This document shows, piece by piece, positions 1-15,243 of a stretch of 64,000 bases of DNA. Numbering within the stretch: the stretch's first letter is position 1; each line of letters begins with the position of its first letter. The translations under genes were made by a program, and so were the position numbers. Location: NCBI GenBank assembly GCA_023053545.1, contig JAKZAN010000004.1:8618001-8682000 (forward strand), in the 5' to 3' direction. This stretch comes from Lepidurus packardi (Eukaryota; Arthropoda; Branchiopoda; Notostraca; Triopsidae). The notes beneath the pieces were generated by a model, which saw nothing but the letters and a program-made list of their open reading frames with translations, was not told the DNA's origin and did not search any database.

Positions 1-3000
1 GGCATGGGAAGACACGCTCGATAGGATATAATTTTTCTATCATAACGCCTGCTTAGATATGTATGCATATTGTCTTCTGTTGGGGAGCTGCTGGTTCTCA
101 ACTCAAAGTGACGGCATTTCCATTTTTCCTCACTCTAAAAAAAATAAAAAAAATTGAAAAAAACGTTATCCTTGCTTAGTGCCCGAGACCATGATTATCT
201 TATGCGGTTCTGGTGGCTCATTATGAATCCTGCATGCTGCATCATGCATCTTGCTCCGATGTCACACACCAAAAAGCTTTTTTTTTCCTTAACACACGCT
301 CGACTTTCTAGAATTTTTTTTTCTTAATACAAACACGTGAAAAAGAAGGATTGGATTCTTCTAAAAACATATACAAGCAAATTACTCCAAGATAAGCCTG
401 CTGTAAAAATATATCTTTAGGGAAAGGGAGAGCTTTAGGTCAAGTTTTGGATCTCTAGGCAAACGGCGCATCTGGTAAATAACATACTCGCAGCAGCGTT
501 TACTATAGTTTGATACACTTTGTAAGTTTTTAACCGTTTTAAGACTGTCGACCGGAAAGAATTGCTTCCTTTTTAGCGTTAATGATCCCTCTAGAACTTT
601 TGTTTGATATTGCGTGGCTTTGGAGCAATCTGTAACACACAGGATAATACTGTTGTTCACTTTTGTGGTACTTTTGTAATATTTTGCGGGCAATGACTCT
701 CTCTGACAACCATGCATGGTTGTCATATCCTCGAAAGAGACAACACGTTTACCATGTATCTCACACTTCGATTGGATACGGCTCCTTTTAACTACACAAA
801 CTTGCATATACTTTATATACTCATGTTCTTGCATAGCATGCTAGCTTGTTGTTCTATATAGAGCCTTTTTTAAAAAGTTCATTTTCGGTTCTTCTTGTAA
901 GAGTGCCATTTTTACAGGGCTCGCAGAGTAAGGTCTTCAATTTTGGCTTGATGAAGGATTATTTAGCCCAGACTTTTTGGGTTAGTGTTGGGCTCTACAC
1001 TACGTCTTCATTAGCCCTCTTTGGGTGGTTCGCTTGGAAAGTGGATGGAAACTCAAAATCGCGGCATACAAGATGCACTTTTTCGCCTTCAATTAAGTTT
1101 GCCTGGTACCTTACCTCCTTCCTTCTCCCGAAATCCACCACCCTAGCAATATACAACCTTCCCTGCATTACGCCATCATTGACTAATTAGTTTACCTTTT
1201 AGTGATCCCAGGCCTTGCCACATCGACAGAACCAAGTTTTTCCCTTAACTTATGAACAAGTTTCGAAGTGAAAATGACCTTTGATTTAACTAGTGTACTA
1301 ACTTAATAGAAATTAAAAATGTTGAAGAAGAGATTACTAATCACCAAAACGTTAAAGATCAGCTAATGTTCAGTATTGAGTTAATAATTATTAAAGTGTT
1401 GAAACTGGAACCAATATTCTTTAAAAAATTAAGCTGAAAAAAATACGCAAATCTTATTTAGAGCTATTAATTTAAGAAATTACAGATAAATTTAATGATT
1501 AACTAGATAGATTTCGATGACATAGAGGCTTAATGCTACAAATATAACAGCAGTGTAGAGTCCTTCGAATCTTAGAAACTAACTTGTTTGTCATTAGAAC
1601 CGCTAAAGATTATTTAACAACGATTAAAATGGGTGGGATTATTTGAAGTCATTACAAAGGTTAGAGTTTGCCTAAAAAATAATTAGAATGTCGTAAACTA
1701 GCTTTAGTGTTTCAATAAGTATATCTTAAATAAGTTCACAAGCCTTCCATATAATTTAAATGTATAAAAGTAACACTGAATAGTTGCTTAATTCTACTCT
1801 AATGTTACATCTACCTTAATCAATAGTAGCGTTAGAGATTAACTCAACGCATCAAGAAGGTTAAACACTAAATCCATAATACAATAAAATCCATTTATTG
1901 TTTGACAAAAATTTTAACAATATGGAAATTTGAATTGATATGGAACGTTTTTGCGCTCCTAGCGCCGGCATTTGAAGAAACAGTCGACTTAGCATGGCCG
2001 TTTATATATTTAAAAATGAAATTGAGAGCCGAAGGCCCACACACGTCGCACTCTACCCCCCCTTTTAATGAGAAAACACACACAGGAGGGGCCTCATTTG
2101 CATACGAATGAAGCCCCATGAATGCTCCCTTTAGGCGCCAAAATACCGAGTTTCATATTACATCCAGTTGCGAAAAACCTTTTACAACATAGAATACGCT
2201 TGCCATTGACTGGTTCAAAAGCTCTTTACAAGTTTGCATATAATTTCGCTTCCCATTGAGAAAGTTAATAAAACTAAGGATCCATCAGCAAAGAGCGAAA
2301 AGTGAGCTCTCTTCCATTCCAAGAATTCGAACATGGTATTTGGTATGCTACGCATAGATCCGTCTCGTCTTGCCATTTTCCAAAGAAGGCTTTTGTTGTG
2401 TTGCTATTATGTATTATGCTCGCACCATGTGCCAAACAAGATGAGAAACAAAACGAAAAGTTGCTGGCTTTTCTTTTATTACAATGCTCCCCGAATTTTA
2501 AAAGTTTTTCAAAAAGCAAAAGGGGCGGAGCTGGACCTATTGTTAAGTAATTGTAACCAGAAGGAATGCGAGGAGGTTGCAAAAAAAAAAACATTTTGTA
2601 GTCGACTGCGGGTTATCCGGTCTCCGCTAAACACAACAATGGTATCCATAAGACAAAAGGAACGGAGACGATGGAGTGTTGGAAAGCGCATCAATAAATA
2701 TAAAATTGAAGCTATAGCATTACCGAAGAGAACCCCTCTTTCTTCTTTTGGGATGTTTTAAAAAAGTTCTCCCGAAAAAGCTATAACTCTCGGCATGCTA
2801 ATCAAGTGGAAGTTGCAAACGACGTTTTGGTTTAAAGGTTTTGTGTGTGTTGTGTTTGTTAAGAGCTTTGTAGGTAGTGCTTCATAAGCAAGACCTTTTG
2901 GCTAATCATAGGCTTCCTTGAGCAAGCCTCCTTTTCACGTGGTTCTCTCTCTCTATACGTCCTGGACTTCTTAGGCACCTCAAAGAAGGCACAAGCAGCG

Positions 3001-6000
3001 AAAAGAAGGGTATTTCTTCCCATTGAGGCCAATCCAAATAAAAACGAACGGGGCACCGTAGGGAGTCCTGATCCATCTGATCGATTAGAATCTTCTGGAG
3101 AGGTTGACCCAAAACAGACCTGCCAGGCCATGCGGTCATTTTATTTTAAATTTATTTTTATTTTTTGGTGCGGATTTTTCACCGCCAAAAAACCTATACT
3201 TGGAAGCGTCTATACTGCACCATCAAAATCATGCCCCCTAAACATTTTGGGCTGAGATGATGATCTCTGATCTTGTTCCCCATCAGGTTGCAGCAATGCC
3301 ATGTTAACCATAGTTCTCGTAGACAAAAGCCCTTATAAAGAAACCTCCAAAACCAAGCAAAAGGTTTGTATCTTTTGATAGCCCATCTTCCCTTTCTTCT
3401 GTTCGGGGTTCTTATATCCCTTTTTCGCCTCTTTGATTAGTATACTATTTTTTTATTATTCTATGAAGAACCTCACGCCCCAACCCTTGACTATGAATTA
3501 ATCGTTCATCTCTGGCATGAGGCATTTGATATAGCCTCTTCTTCTTTACTTTTGCTTTATAGTTTGTGTGAGCGGTATCTATGATGGCCTATCTATCTAT
3601 ATGACTGTGTGTGTGCTAATCTATGACCAATTTTCTTTTCTGGGGGGATTTTTTGTGTGTGGAAGGGTTATCGTTTCTTGGGGTTGTACAAGCAGAGACG
3701 ATAAGGCCAAAAAATGATGGTAGGCGCCCAGAAACCTTTTTGTTAACGCAAAAGGCATCCTTTTCCAATTCCCTTTCATTGGAGAAGAGACTTGTGTGTG
3801 AAAGAGAGAGAGAGATAGTTTGGGGTTTGGAGTGTTTGATCTAGGGGCGGCACGATGTCTTAGACCCCCAGCACCATGATTTAACTTAATGAGTGGCGTC
3901 TGAAGAAGCCGAAAGACCTCAAACCGGATTGGAATCTCTTTCTCAGCTTGATTCAAAGGATTCTGTGTGGGATGGGACACGCCACGATCAAAACCTGACT
4001 ACATGGCTGGCAATCTTTTCTCCACCTTTTCAGGCTCCTTAATGTCTATTCTATGCAAAAAAGGAGGCTTTATCTGGATAAGGGGGTTAATCAAAAAAGT
4101 GGAAATATATATATGTATATATAGTAAAAAAAAAATGCGGTATCACAGACAATATTCATCCACGACAATAGACATAGTCACAATAAACACGTTCCTCCCA
4201 AGCTCCCATAGAAGAGGAACGTGTATTGTTGATGATCCTCAAGCTAAAGTCAAGAAAAACGTTGCCAGCGCGGTTTACGCAGCTAATTTTGAACTCCTTG
4301 GAAGCAATCTTTTGTCTAAGTGCGTTGTGTGCAACAAAGGAAAGCCATGTGTTGGAATGCTGGAACAATTTGGCGTCAGTTCTTTGATTACTAGCGTGCA
4401 TGAGGTGTGCACAACTTGGGAATAGGCGTAACCAAACTGTTTGTTTGAGAAAATATGGGGGGTCAGACCCCAGAAGCTTCTTTCCTTTTGGGAGAAGAAG
4501 GGGGCACCACCACAAGCTGTTCCTTCCCAAAAGGTGCAAATAACATCATTCAAAAGAACACCACGTGAAGGCATTGTTGAAACTGATAGGCCTAACTCCT
4601 TTTAATCTTCTATACAGCCAAGCTTTCAATTGCTACGGGTCAAACACATCCAAAGCCCAACAATGAGGCTGTGAAAACACTGCCAAGACAACAATGGAAA
4701 AGAGTAGCTGACTCCTTGGCTGCTGAGCGGGCAACATTTTCTTCTAGAAGACAAAAAGAAACGAGGAAAACCTTCAAAATGCCACGCTTTTTGGCTTGTT
4801 TTAGTTAACTATTTTGATGTAAACAATTTAACCTACCACAGTCAAGTTTCATCTACTTCTTTGTCTTTTTCTCTTCTATTACTCGTTAGAGCCATGCATT
4901 TTGGTGAGTTTTAAGATCTAGTTTGGGTTTACACGCCTACAAGGACACAAATCGTTGGTTTTTGGTCATTTACAGTATAGTTTGCACGGTTAAAAGTTGG
5001 CACATGTAGCCGGAAACAGGCGTAAGCCTACACGGGTAATAAATTAATAAGAAATTGACACATGACAGTTCCCAAGGCCATAATATGGAAGTTATTTTTA
5101 GTACAAGATACAATGTTCAGAAGGAAATGAGACGATTGCAATGAGATAAGTGTTTAAAATAGTGATTACCTTGGGGTAAAACACAGAATTATTGCTAGAT
5201 CACGAAGGACTTTTTTAGCGCAAATAAATCACTCTCACCTTACAGGGAAAACAAAATGACGGTTGGCCTGAAACGTGCTGCCCTCTGCAACTTTTGAATT
5301 CTTGGTTTTTCCTCGAAGGTTCAGGAATTAAACTAGGTAGGGTAGGGAATTCGATGGATTTGACTAGCAGAAAAAAAGCTGGACAAATGATAAACTTTGA
5401 AAAAGTTTTGGACGGGAGTTTTGTGGCTTGTTATGGCACTTGTGTTATTTACAATCGTCATAACTCTTTGATAAAAGTTTATCTTTGAGCAGTCCGCGAA
5501 ATAGCCGTTGTAATAGTGCTAACGAATCTTAAGGAATTAAGACTAAACTAAATGATTAATACAGGACCAGATAACCTTTTAGACTCGCAATATGTAACAT
5601 GCAAGCTAAAAAACCTTCACAAGTCAAAACTATTTTCCTTGGCTTCTAAGGAACAGACCAGACTTACAAGACTTGACGTACAAGCACTACTTTGATTATT
5701 CTTTATACGATCTCAAAACAAATTATAAAAAATTGAATAAAATACAACATCCGCTCCCTGCAGCTTTAATTATGCATCAGATTCGCACCGTTGCGTTCCT
5801 ATTTTTTGTAATAAAACAGACAGGTAAAAAATACACAGTTGTTACGAAGAAAAACCCTAATTGTTCCAAATCGTAATTTCTCAGCAAGTCCAAGAAAAAG
5901 CGTAGAACCCTTGTGCGATTCAGTGGGCCATGGATTAAGGAAACCTAAGAAGCATGATTACATGAAATACGAACAGCTGATTTAATGATTGAAAGTCGAC

Positions 6001-9000
6001 TTCTATTTGCTATTCACACATGTATTTTATGCTAAAGACGAAGGGCTTGCGGACACACGAAGGAAGATCAACCAAAGTGTTGCCAACGCTTATTTTTACA
6101 TGCTTTTTGAAAACGGTGAGTTCAACTCTTAGGGAGGAGAGGTTATAATGAATATGGAGACAAGTATCACGAACACAACGACACGCTAAAAAAATGGAGG
6201 AAATATAACAGGAGGGTACTTTTTCCAGGGAGGGGATGCAACACACAATTAAGTAGGTAATAATACGATGCTGCTAAATAAGAAGTCGGCGTACTGCGGT
6301 TGGCGCGCGCGGCACACAAGCTCTTCATGGCGGTGGATTTGGGGACTTAAATGTTTTTTCTTTTTTTGTGTTTTTTGGTAGGGAAAGATACAACGAAAAA
6401 CTGCCATTTTCCCCATCACACGCTAACAATTCACACTTACAATCAGGAAAGAGTGTGTGATGGTGTTTTCCATGTTCACAGCTGCACGTTATTCGCGGGG
6501 GGATTTGTATATAACGTATACAATTACGAGCGCCAAAAAAATATGATAACATTTTATATCAAGGAGAGTTTGGTTGCTCTGCTCACATTTCCCATAGCAA
6601 TTAAGGTAATCTGGTTAACAAAAAGCGTCACAATTTTCTTTTCTTTTTTTGTTGTTGTTGTTCTTGTAACACCATAGACCTTATACACAACTGTTCCTAG
6701 TTTACATTTTTGTTTTTTTGAATATTTATATATATACATATACAATAAGTCTCATATTTAATCATTTTTACCCCCCTTTGCAACTTTAATCTGCTGCTGT
6801 TTGCTGTTTCACTCGAACCGAAAGACAAAGGAATGATAGCCAGCAGAGACACTATCTTTGATCCTTTCAAGTTGCAAACAATCTGTTATAGATTCCACTA
6901 ATAATGCCACATTTCCTTGTGTCCAGGTTAACAACTTATGTTCAAGGGAAATGACACAAGGAAGATTACAAATGCAGATAACTCCATAAAGTAGCATAGA
7001 GCGGCGCTAATATAGAGATAACAAGAATTTGGGGGGTAAAAAGGAAAAACTTTGCAGTTTTCCACAGGAGTCTGAGATCGGACAAGAAAAAGGCTGGGCT
7101 TTCCAAAGTCATCAAATTCAATATGAGCACAAACTCTATACAACGACAAACTTTTCACTGCTTTTTAAAAACGACAGACATGCATACAAACCACACACCG
7201 GGGCTTTAAATGTTGCCTTTTTTTTGTCAAAAATAAAAATTAAAACTAACGGTGGCGGCTGAGAACTATATATTCGCGCCCTTTCTTAGCTCAGGGAGGA
7301 GTTTGGGGGTTTTGAGTTTGAAAATGGAGCAATCCTGGTGGGCGACGCTGGCTGGAACCACTGGAGCAGCCAATGGGACAGCCTGTATCAAAAACTGGGG
7401 TGATTAAACAGGAAGCGAGACGGTTGTGTTACAGATGGTAGCCTTAACAACATTACACATCCAAAATTGGCGGATCTGCTTTCTTTCACAAGTCCAGTTC
7501 CCCTTCAAATATCGCTCTGATTTTTTTTACATATACAAAATGTTCTTGGGACCAAAATGTGTGCGTGCTTTGACCACGCCCTTCTTGGCTTATGCACTGG
7601 GTATCTCCACCGTTTTTTAAGCCATCTTGAACGGAGAGGTCTTCAATTGACGGATTTTTTCTTCGCGTTTTGAAGCAGTTTGAAGATTGAAGAATAATCG
7701 CAGAAGAGGGCAGCCTGACAAGGTTTCCTTGGACCACAAGGAACCACAGCAAAAGGGTCCGACAGAGAAATAATTAACAAAAGAGAAGGTTTCTCTCTTC
7801 TTCTTCCTTCTTTTGGCGAAAAGTTCTGGAGGTAAGCTTCCGAATTAAAACCAACGTGTCACAATCCAGCACGTCCAATATGTTTTTTTTTTTAGATTTT
7901 TTTTCTTCTTTTTTTTTTTTTTTGCTGTGCACCTGAGACCCACCCCATTCTTCTCCACCCTCTTCCATCAAGGTGACTTTTTTTTATTATACCAACAATA
8001 GGTATCACGGATGAATAATAAGAGGCTCTATACGGCTTGTCTCGTCTTGTTTCTCTCTTGAATTTTGTTTTGGAGTTTAAACATTGCCAGACTTAAAAAG
8101 TTCATTTTCTTTTCATTTCGCACTCTTTATCTTGTGTTCTTCACCCAAAGTCATTGCCAAAGGACTTACCAATGCCACGGTCCCCCAACATAATTGCGTT
8201 TCCCAGGTAACAGTTGGTGTGCATGACTGCCAAAAAAAAAAGAAGGAACAAGAAAACAAGACTCCAATTTCCTTTTCGTTGCCCATTGTCTTGACTTGCT
8301 CTGCATGATAATGCATATCACTGGAGAGATTATAAGTAGTCGATGAAGAAAGCAGTGGTCGTAGGTGAAGAAGAACACGCCCACAACGATCCTCATCTTC
8401 CGCAGGGCGGAAACCAGAAAGGGATTCATTATAAGCTCGGAAAAAGGAACCATGACGCTTCTATATGGTGGTTCGTTAGGGGAGGGGACCAATTTTTCAT
8501 TGTTGAGGAAAGAACCGCCTTCATGAAGCACTGGTAAACAGCACCGAGTTCTTGTAGTACATCGCTCTGCTATCTATAAATCAAATGACATAAAGAAATA
8601 CAATGTTATTCCTCAGCTTATTAAATTCGAGCTGTTTATATTTCCTTTTAGAGTTTATACAATCTTAATTAAATACCATCATAACAAACCCTAACCAATC
8701 TTAACCATAATGAGAACAATTGTAGCCAACTTTCAACAATATTAACCCTAATTACAACAACCCTAACCGATCTTCACTTGTTTTGAAGTTAAAATCGGAA
8801 CTGTAACAAGCTAAGCAATCCTAGTAATCTTAACCCGTAATTACACCCATCCTAAGCAGTCTGACGCTCGTGTAGGTAACTGAAACATACGCCAGGTCTG
8901 TAAACTATGTTACCCTAAACCATTCCCACAAAAATCCTTTCCATTTACCCGCAGATGTTCTTAAAACGGACCAAGGTTTGGAGAACTCAAACAAGAATTG

Positions 9001-12000
9001 GGGGTTTCTTTCCATTTTTTTCCAACTTTTTAACAGTTTGAACGTGTGAGGGTGGGTTGGAGAGGGCTTCAATGTTATTCCTTTTAGCCACACACCTCCG
9101 GAAGAAAATTCAACATCACATACACGTCTTGTTCAACAATAAGTCCCTCTCTGCTCATGGCTTTTCTATTGAAATGGTTTGTGTGCATGGCGTTGGTAGT
9201 ATAATTTGGCTCATCCATCACCGGCGAGTTGTGTCAGGTCCAAAAACTCCCTCACGGGCGTCATCCATCAATAGCGAAACAAAACCCCGATGATCCAAAC
9301 TCGAAGACAACTTATAGATTGGTGGCCAGCAGCAACACACACACATAGAAGCTGAATTACAGAGCCTACCGAGCCTACCATTTCTACCGAGCTCAATTCT
9401 CACCCCCCACCCCCTCCAGCCACGGAAAACTATACAACTGGAACGTATTACATACACTGATACGCATCATCATTGCCTAAAGAATTGCCTCAATAGCTCA
9501 ATAGTTTCCAACGAGCACAACAAGTCTATACTTTGGAAAAGTAAAACTGACACTTTCCTTATCTGCCCACCCGAAACAATGTAATACATTCGAAACCAAT
9601 GACGAGGGCACTTTTCCAAGACCCTGAAACTACACCGTGAGCTTATAAAATAAACTTAAAAAAAAAAAATACAAAAAAGAATCATTCTGGTCTGAGTGAT
9701 GACGCCATGCATGCAACTATTATAATCGTAAAAATATCTCTTTGGCGCCAATTTCGCAGCGAATAATTCTGGTACTTTAATAGGTTATGTATAATCTAAA
9801 TACAAATAAATTGGTTTCCAATTTTTAACAAAAATAAATGACTAATTTATAATAATAATTATAAGTTTTCAGAATTGTAATAAATTTACTAATAATTATA
9901 TTTTCAAAAATGCTGTCATAGTTAGCCAGATTATTACAGATTTATTTCAGCTTATCCATAGCATACCTCTTCTAAACTTCTAATCCCAACTTGTAAAAAA
10001 AAGGCTGCTAGAACATGTTCCTTAGAACAAGACTAAAACTGACAAGCGCGGGAAAAGCTTTCAAAAAGAGTTCACGTTCAATATCTCATCCCACCTCAAT
10101 CGTAATCGTTGAAGCATGCATAGATTCTTTGAATATAGAACTCTTTTTTTCCTTTTCTCTTTTCGTTGCTTCGTTTTGTCTTTTTATACATATATATGTA
10201 TACCTTCGCCATACACGGACAGGTAAGTTCCTTGATCATGATCATGAGATGCCTTAGCTAATATTTATTGTCCTATAATTTGCAGGCTTGGGGTCATATC
10301 TTTCTGAAAGAAAAGTAAAAAAGAAGCTGGAAGAACTACTCAAGGAAAAGCAAAGAATAACAACAAAATACAATGGGGTTGGTGCTTTACACCCAAAGTT
10401 TCTTATGTCGGGTGGGTTAACGACACAAAGGAGTGTAACTATATTATACAACACAGATATTGCTTCTCTATTTCATTCTTTTGAGTCCGCGCGGGTTTCT
10501 TTATATTCTTATTCTCTGCTTTTCTTTCAAACTAAGCTTTACCACAGTTTCTTTTCCCAGCCCATTAATTACTCTCCCATCCACCTGTCTTCCTTCTACA
10601 GACGAAGGCGGTTCAGTATTTGGAAATAACCCGACAATAAAAAGAAAATCGGTTCAACCTAGTGGCTCTACCAAATCTATCGGTCTTTTAATCTCTAATT
10701 TCCTCTCGTTTTGGGACCAAACAAGATTTCCCTCTCCTTTTCCACCTTAAAACTCGCACCAGCAGGGTTATATATAATATATATATACCTTTTTCACTTC
10801 CATCAATATCTCAAAGAAAAATAAAATGGAAAAAGAGAAAGAGTCATGCGAAACTCCCATAAAGTCCTCATCCTAAAAAATCTCACCTTTTTTGTTAACC
10901 ACCCAAGAACAAGTTCACAATTGCACCTTTTCGAACGCGTTAGAAAAATACAATAAAAAAGAGATGCCCAGATCAGTACAGTCTGCATCTTATAAATAAG
11001 GTATCTTTTTTTTTTATTTCTTTTTATTATGGCATACCGAATATTGAAAAGTGCACACATACACACACACTGTATACCACACATAAGTCCAGCGTGGGAA
11101 CGAACTGGTCCCGGCAGGAGGGCAATGCCAATCATTTATGTAACATAGAACTATGTAAATATTCTTTAAAAAGTAAAAAAAAAAAATCGTAAAAATTGCT
11201 TTGAACTCAAAAATGAAAACCTGCAGGCGTCTAATTAATTCCCATTAATTAATGCTATGTCTACATAGGGAGCGATTTATTTCGGCACAAGAAAAATGGT
11301 AAACCCCCAAAGACTTTTGAAGTTCGGTTTATTTCGTTTCTTTTTCGTTTCGAGGAGGAAGAAGAAAATAAGTGTTTGACTTGCTTCAAAGCAGGGTCGT
11401 AAAATTTTGACATTTGGGGTTCGATGGTGGATGCGTTGCAAGCCTTCGCACACAAGAAGATTACAAACGCCAACCCCGATTAGGACGTGGGGCAATTAAA
11501 GGGGACCACAGGTGGCCCTATATATTGTATCGTATATCCCTTTCTTTAAGAAAAAAAGAAAAAAAAATTAACCGGTCGGTCTTTTGTGTTGCTGCAGCCC
11601 ATAGAGCATTACAGCCATAGAGAGTTGGGAAGAACAAAAAAGAAGCAAGAGTCAATAGATGTGATACGCTGATTAAAAGAAAGAAAAAAAAATATTGTAT
11701 GTGTATCCGTTTCGCTTATCATAACATCTTTGCCTATACTATTGGGCAATCCCAACATTCTATTTCTCCACTCTTGTGTGTAATAACTATCAACTTCTAC
11801 AAGGTATGGATGATCTCAACCTTCTGGGAGAAGAAACACTTTTGTTATAACATTGGCTGCTGGGTAATATAGATTGGGTTGCTCAACTTATAGAAAGATT
11901 GAGAGTTTCGATAGCCTCATCATGTGAACGTGAAACTGTTTTTTTATTAATTTTATTTTCGTTTTTTTCCAATTTTTGTTTCGGGTTTTTAACGTATATC

Positions 12001-15000
12001 AAAGCACCACCCTAAGCTTCAGTGTCTCGACTTATAGGGCCCCACAAAAACAGACATACTTTATGTTTTAAGTAGTGAATGCGAATCGCATGAGCTCTCC
12101 CAAGGATTGGCTGCGTGGTGTATCTTTTTACCTTGATGTAAAGGGGAGTTTTCCGTCGAATTGGGCGGCGCGAGGCTGCGCTTTCGTTCCATTTCTAGAT
12201 CTTGCGTCACGTTATCTATCAAGTCAAAAAGGGGAACGAAACAAAAAAAAAAAGAAAACGAAACATGTAATTTGATGGATACGGCAGTTAGTTAGCGCAT
12301 TCATGAGGACTCCCTTAACCACAAGCCGCATTTTTGAACTCTCTAAAGCCCTTCTTCTCGATGGCCTATAAAATCCTTATCGGAACTACCCAAACGATTG
12401 CTTAGGTTAAACAGCAATAGCTCGCCAACTGCGTAGGTTTAACCAACTTTTCTAATAGAAAATGAAACTGTGAATAATCTAGAAATTTAATCTGCGATAA
12501 AAAAGTGCGTTTCTCTGACATGTTAGCCTATGGGAAGAGACTTCACTGTCCAGAACAGCCCTGATTTACCGTCACGAAACTTGTCACCTTAATCCGTTTG
12601 CGCCGTTTTTATTCGAGATAACTAACGCTAATAACTACTATAGTATTAATAAGAATTTGTATTCGTATTATATTCACGAGTACCATAATTTAAAACATGC
12701 ATCTTAATTTATTACTTTTTCTATTATTTACAAAATCATATCCTACAAAATACGGTTAAATTGTGCAACACAATCTCCAAACTATAATATTCTAACTAAG
12801 ATTTTAATTCGGAATTATGAAATTCTTAAGACTAATATTAACCGGATGAGGAGTTCCAAATGGACAAAGCTGAACAGGCCACGTGATGTGACCATCTTGA
12901 GGTAGTCCTAACTGAAAAATAAGCTTCCTCTTCAATCTATAAAAAGGGGAAAAAGAGACCCTTTACGCCGGATATGCTCTGATTTATTGTAAATGGCTTT
13001 TCAAAGCGATATTTCCTATTTTCGTTCTTTTTCGTCTACCCTTGTAAATATCTTCTCACCCACCCCATTTTTTCTTCTTTTGATTTCATTTTTTTATTTT
13101 CTATTTTAGACAACACTTTCTTGTATGAACCGTTGGTCTCGGAAATCAGGTTTCCAACTCTCATCTTTAGATTCGTATTGTGTGCCCCCCCCAATTTCTT
13201 TCGAAAGCAGCCACCTCTAACCTCTTTTTGCTGCATAATAATCTTGTCTTTTTCTTTCTCTACACTCATACAGGGTATAGTGCATAAGAAAAAAGGGACT
13301 CCACACACATCTCATTGTCATTCAACACTTCAAACCTGACAAAACTCACGTGAGGAAGCCTTAACCCCTCTTTTACATTTCCTTTACTCATTTTTCCACC
13401 CCCAAAAAGCTTTTCGACGAGCTGATCGACAGCTTCACCTTATCCTTTTCACACAAAAAAAGATGCTCTCCAAATAATAATAAAAAGACATTTAAAAAAG
13501 CGATATGACCATCTCACTCCTCCCAAAGAAACGCGTCAAGTTCTTGGGCCATATACGTAAAGGTTACAAAGAAAGCTAAGATAGCATAAGAAGAATAGGA
13601 GAAAAATAGACATCTCTCTCGCTTTTTCCTTCTCTCTGGAGACTCGGAAGAAAGCCAGCAAAGAATGCTTTACAACACTCAGTCTTGTCTTGCCAAACCC
13701 AGAAAAAAAGGAGGCAGATTGAATATTGAAATGGTGACAGGCAATTTCCAAGAGCGCCAACTGAAGAGGAAGAGAACATTTCTATAAGAACAACAAAAAC
13801 TGTCTCTTTCTCTCCCTTTTACAAGATCAACCAACCCAACTCCCCCTGAAGAAGAAGAGAAAAAGACATAAAGTAGGGGTGCAGAGCGACGGAAGGGAAG
13901 TGTTCGCATATACAACATAACACAAGCTTGTCGCAACCCCACCCCCCTCCCCTTTACCGTGTATACATATGTGATGGGGGGGGGGTGAAGGTGTAGAAGG
14001 CGTGAAATGGAACAAATCCTTATTCTTTACGCAAATCCTTCTTCCCCTAGTCAATCTCCATATTTTTTTCTTTCTATATTTACATGAATTTTTTATTCGT
14101 TTTTGGGGGTAAAACATTCCAGTCAACCCCCCTAAAATCGTTTTTTTTTATTTTCGTAAACATTCTTCACTTACTCTTAACCAACAAAAGGCTTCTAATA
14201 ACTATTATTAGGTGGGAACATTGTTGAGAAGGTCTACTATACATCTTTATAACAACAATAGCATTCCGGTGGGAGGGGGGGAAAAGGTGAGCAGAAATAT
14301 TCTTGTAAGTTTGCAACGTTTTCTACACCCTTGGTTAGCCCCTGTCAGGAGGCGTGGCCCGGTCCCGCCTCCTTTGCCTCCCAGTCTGATATGCATTGCT
14401 CTCAAATTAATAAACGTTAAGTTGTATATCTCAGTTAAGAGGCTATAAATTTTTTTTAAATCTTTTGGGGAGGACCCCATGTTTTACCGTTCCCGTCCTT
14501 TTGTCTGTTAGTTTGTTATGCGAATTTTTGTAAATAAATTTTTTTAAAACAATCATGGTATTTGATCTCTTCCAAAACAACGAGTGCGGAGAATGCGAGA
14601 TACAAAAAGTCGGGAATTTATCATAGAAGAATCAAAAGGAATGCGACCTGACTTTTAATGCACCACGCTTCATTTGCAAATGAGTGATCTTTGACTAGCC
14701 AGCCTACACACAACAAAAGGGTCAGTTAAAACCCCCAAAACCAAACATTCTTTCCTCGCATTCCAAAAGCCCAACACCCTACATTATATATATAACCCTA
14801 AGGATTAGGCCCATGATATTTTAAAAAAGGCCCTTTAAATGATTTCTCAAGATGAAGTCCGGCCTGGCTCGTGTAAACGAGATTAGAGGGGCTGAGAAAC
14901 AATAAAGCAAAAATGTAAATACTACTATATCTTAAGCGTAAAAGAGAGTTTATCTAAAGTAGAGACTTCCCTAAAATTTTCAGGAATTTACGAACTGTAG

Positions 15001-15243
15001 GTACTGAGTAAACTACCGTTGAATTCCGTGACCGTAATTCCGAGCCGCCCGAGGCACTGGAAGACTCTTCCTATAGGCTAACACTGTAACTTCGCGCGCT
15101 GTTTCCGCTATTATCGCGCTTAAAAAGCTGAATTTTTGTGTACAGTCTTATTTAATATCAGAGCATGTAAAGATCTGTAACTAACCCAAATAAAGGTAAA
15201 GGCGGATGGGAAATTGGGAATTCGATTTTGTAAAGACGCTTAC
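1..15243 (-). other. dac intron 9 or 3' region; terminal exon not located
   Basis: Exon 9 ends at a good donor, so this stretch starts as an intron. I searched for the family C-terminus (DSLTPEIE-like start, RLYLKTTVMY-like end) and found nothing convincing. It contains A/T-rich blocks (about 1280-1860, 9770-9960 and 12600-12850), TAACCCTAA-like degenerate repeats (8662-8862), a 10-base G run (13976) and long A/T homopolymers. Open frames of about 150 codons at 382-834 (minus) and 3967-4425 (plus) resemble no family I know. Confidence 0.55.
8662..8862 (+). repeat. Degenerate TAACCCTAA-like repeat, three copies
   Basis: Near 8662-8709, 8741-8775 and 8829-8862 the pattern CTTAACC(C)NTAATTACANCAACCC followed by TAACCGATC recurs with changes. 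It resembles telomeric CCCTAA only in short pieces. Confidence 0.45.

Noticed and set aside
382-834. 150-codon minus-strand open frame
   Set aside because: No recognisable domain, biased composition and no splice context linking it to dac.
3040-3104. Possible terminal dac exon on the minus strand: acceptor-like CCTCTCCAG followed by a frame reading EDSNRSDGSG
   Set aside because: Phase would fit, but the peptide does not resemble the family C-terminus and no supporting downstream coding was seen.
3967-4425. 152-codon plus-strand open frame with a CVVCNKGKPC cysteine cluster
   Set aside because: No family recognised; it crosses a TATA microsatellite and an A-rich run; probably chance.
7324-7410. 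28-codon plus-strand micro-ORF beginning MEQSWWATLAG
   Set aside because: Too short, with no conservation or context evidence.
8662-8862. Internal telomere repeat (CCCTAA)
   Set aside because: Only short degenerate CCCTAAC pieces, not tandem telomeric units; listed instead as a degenerate repeat.
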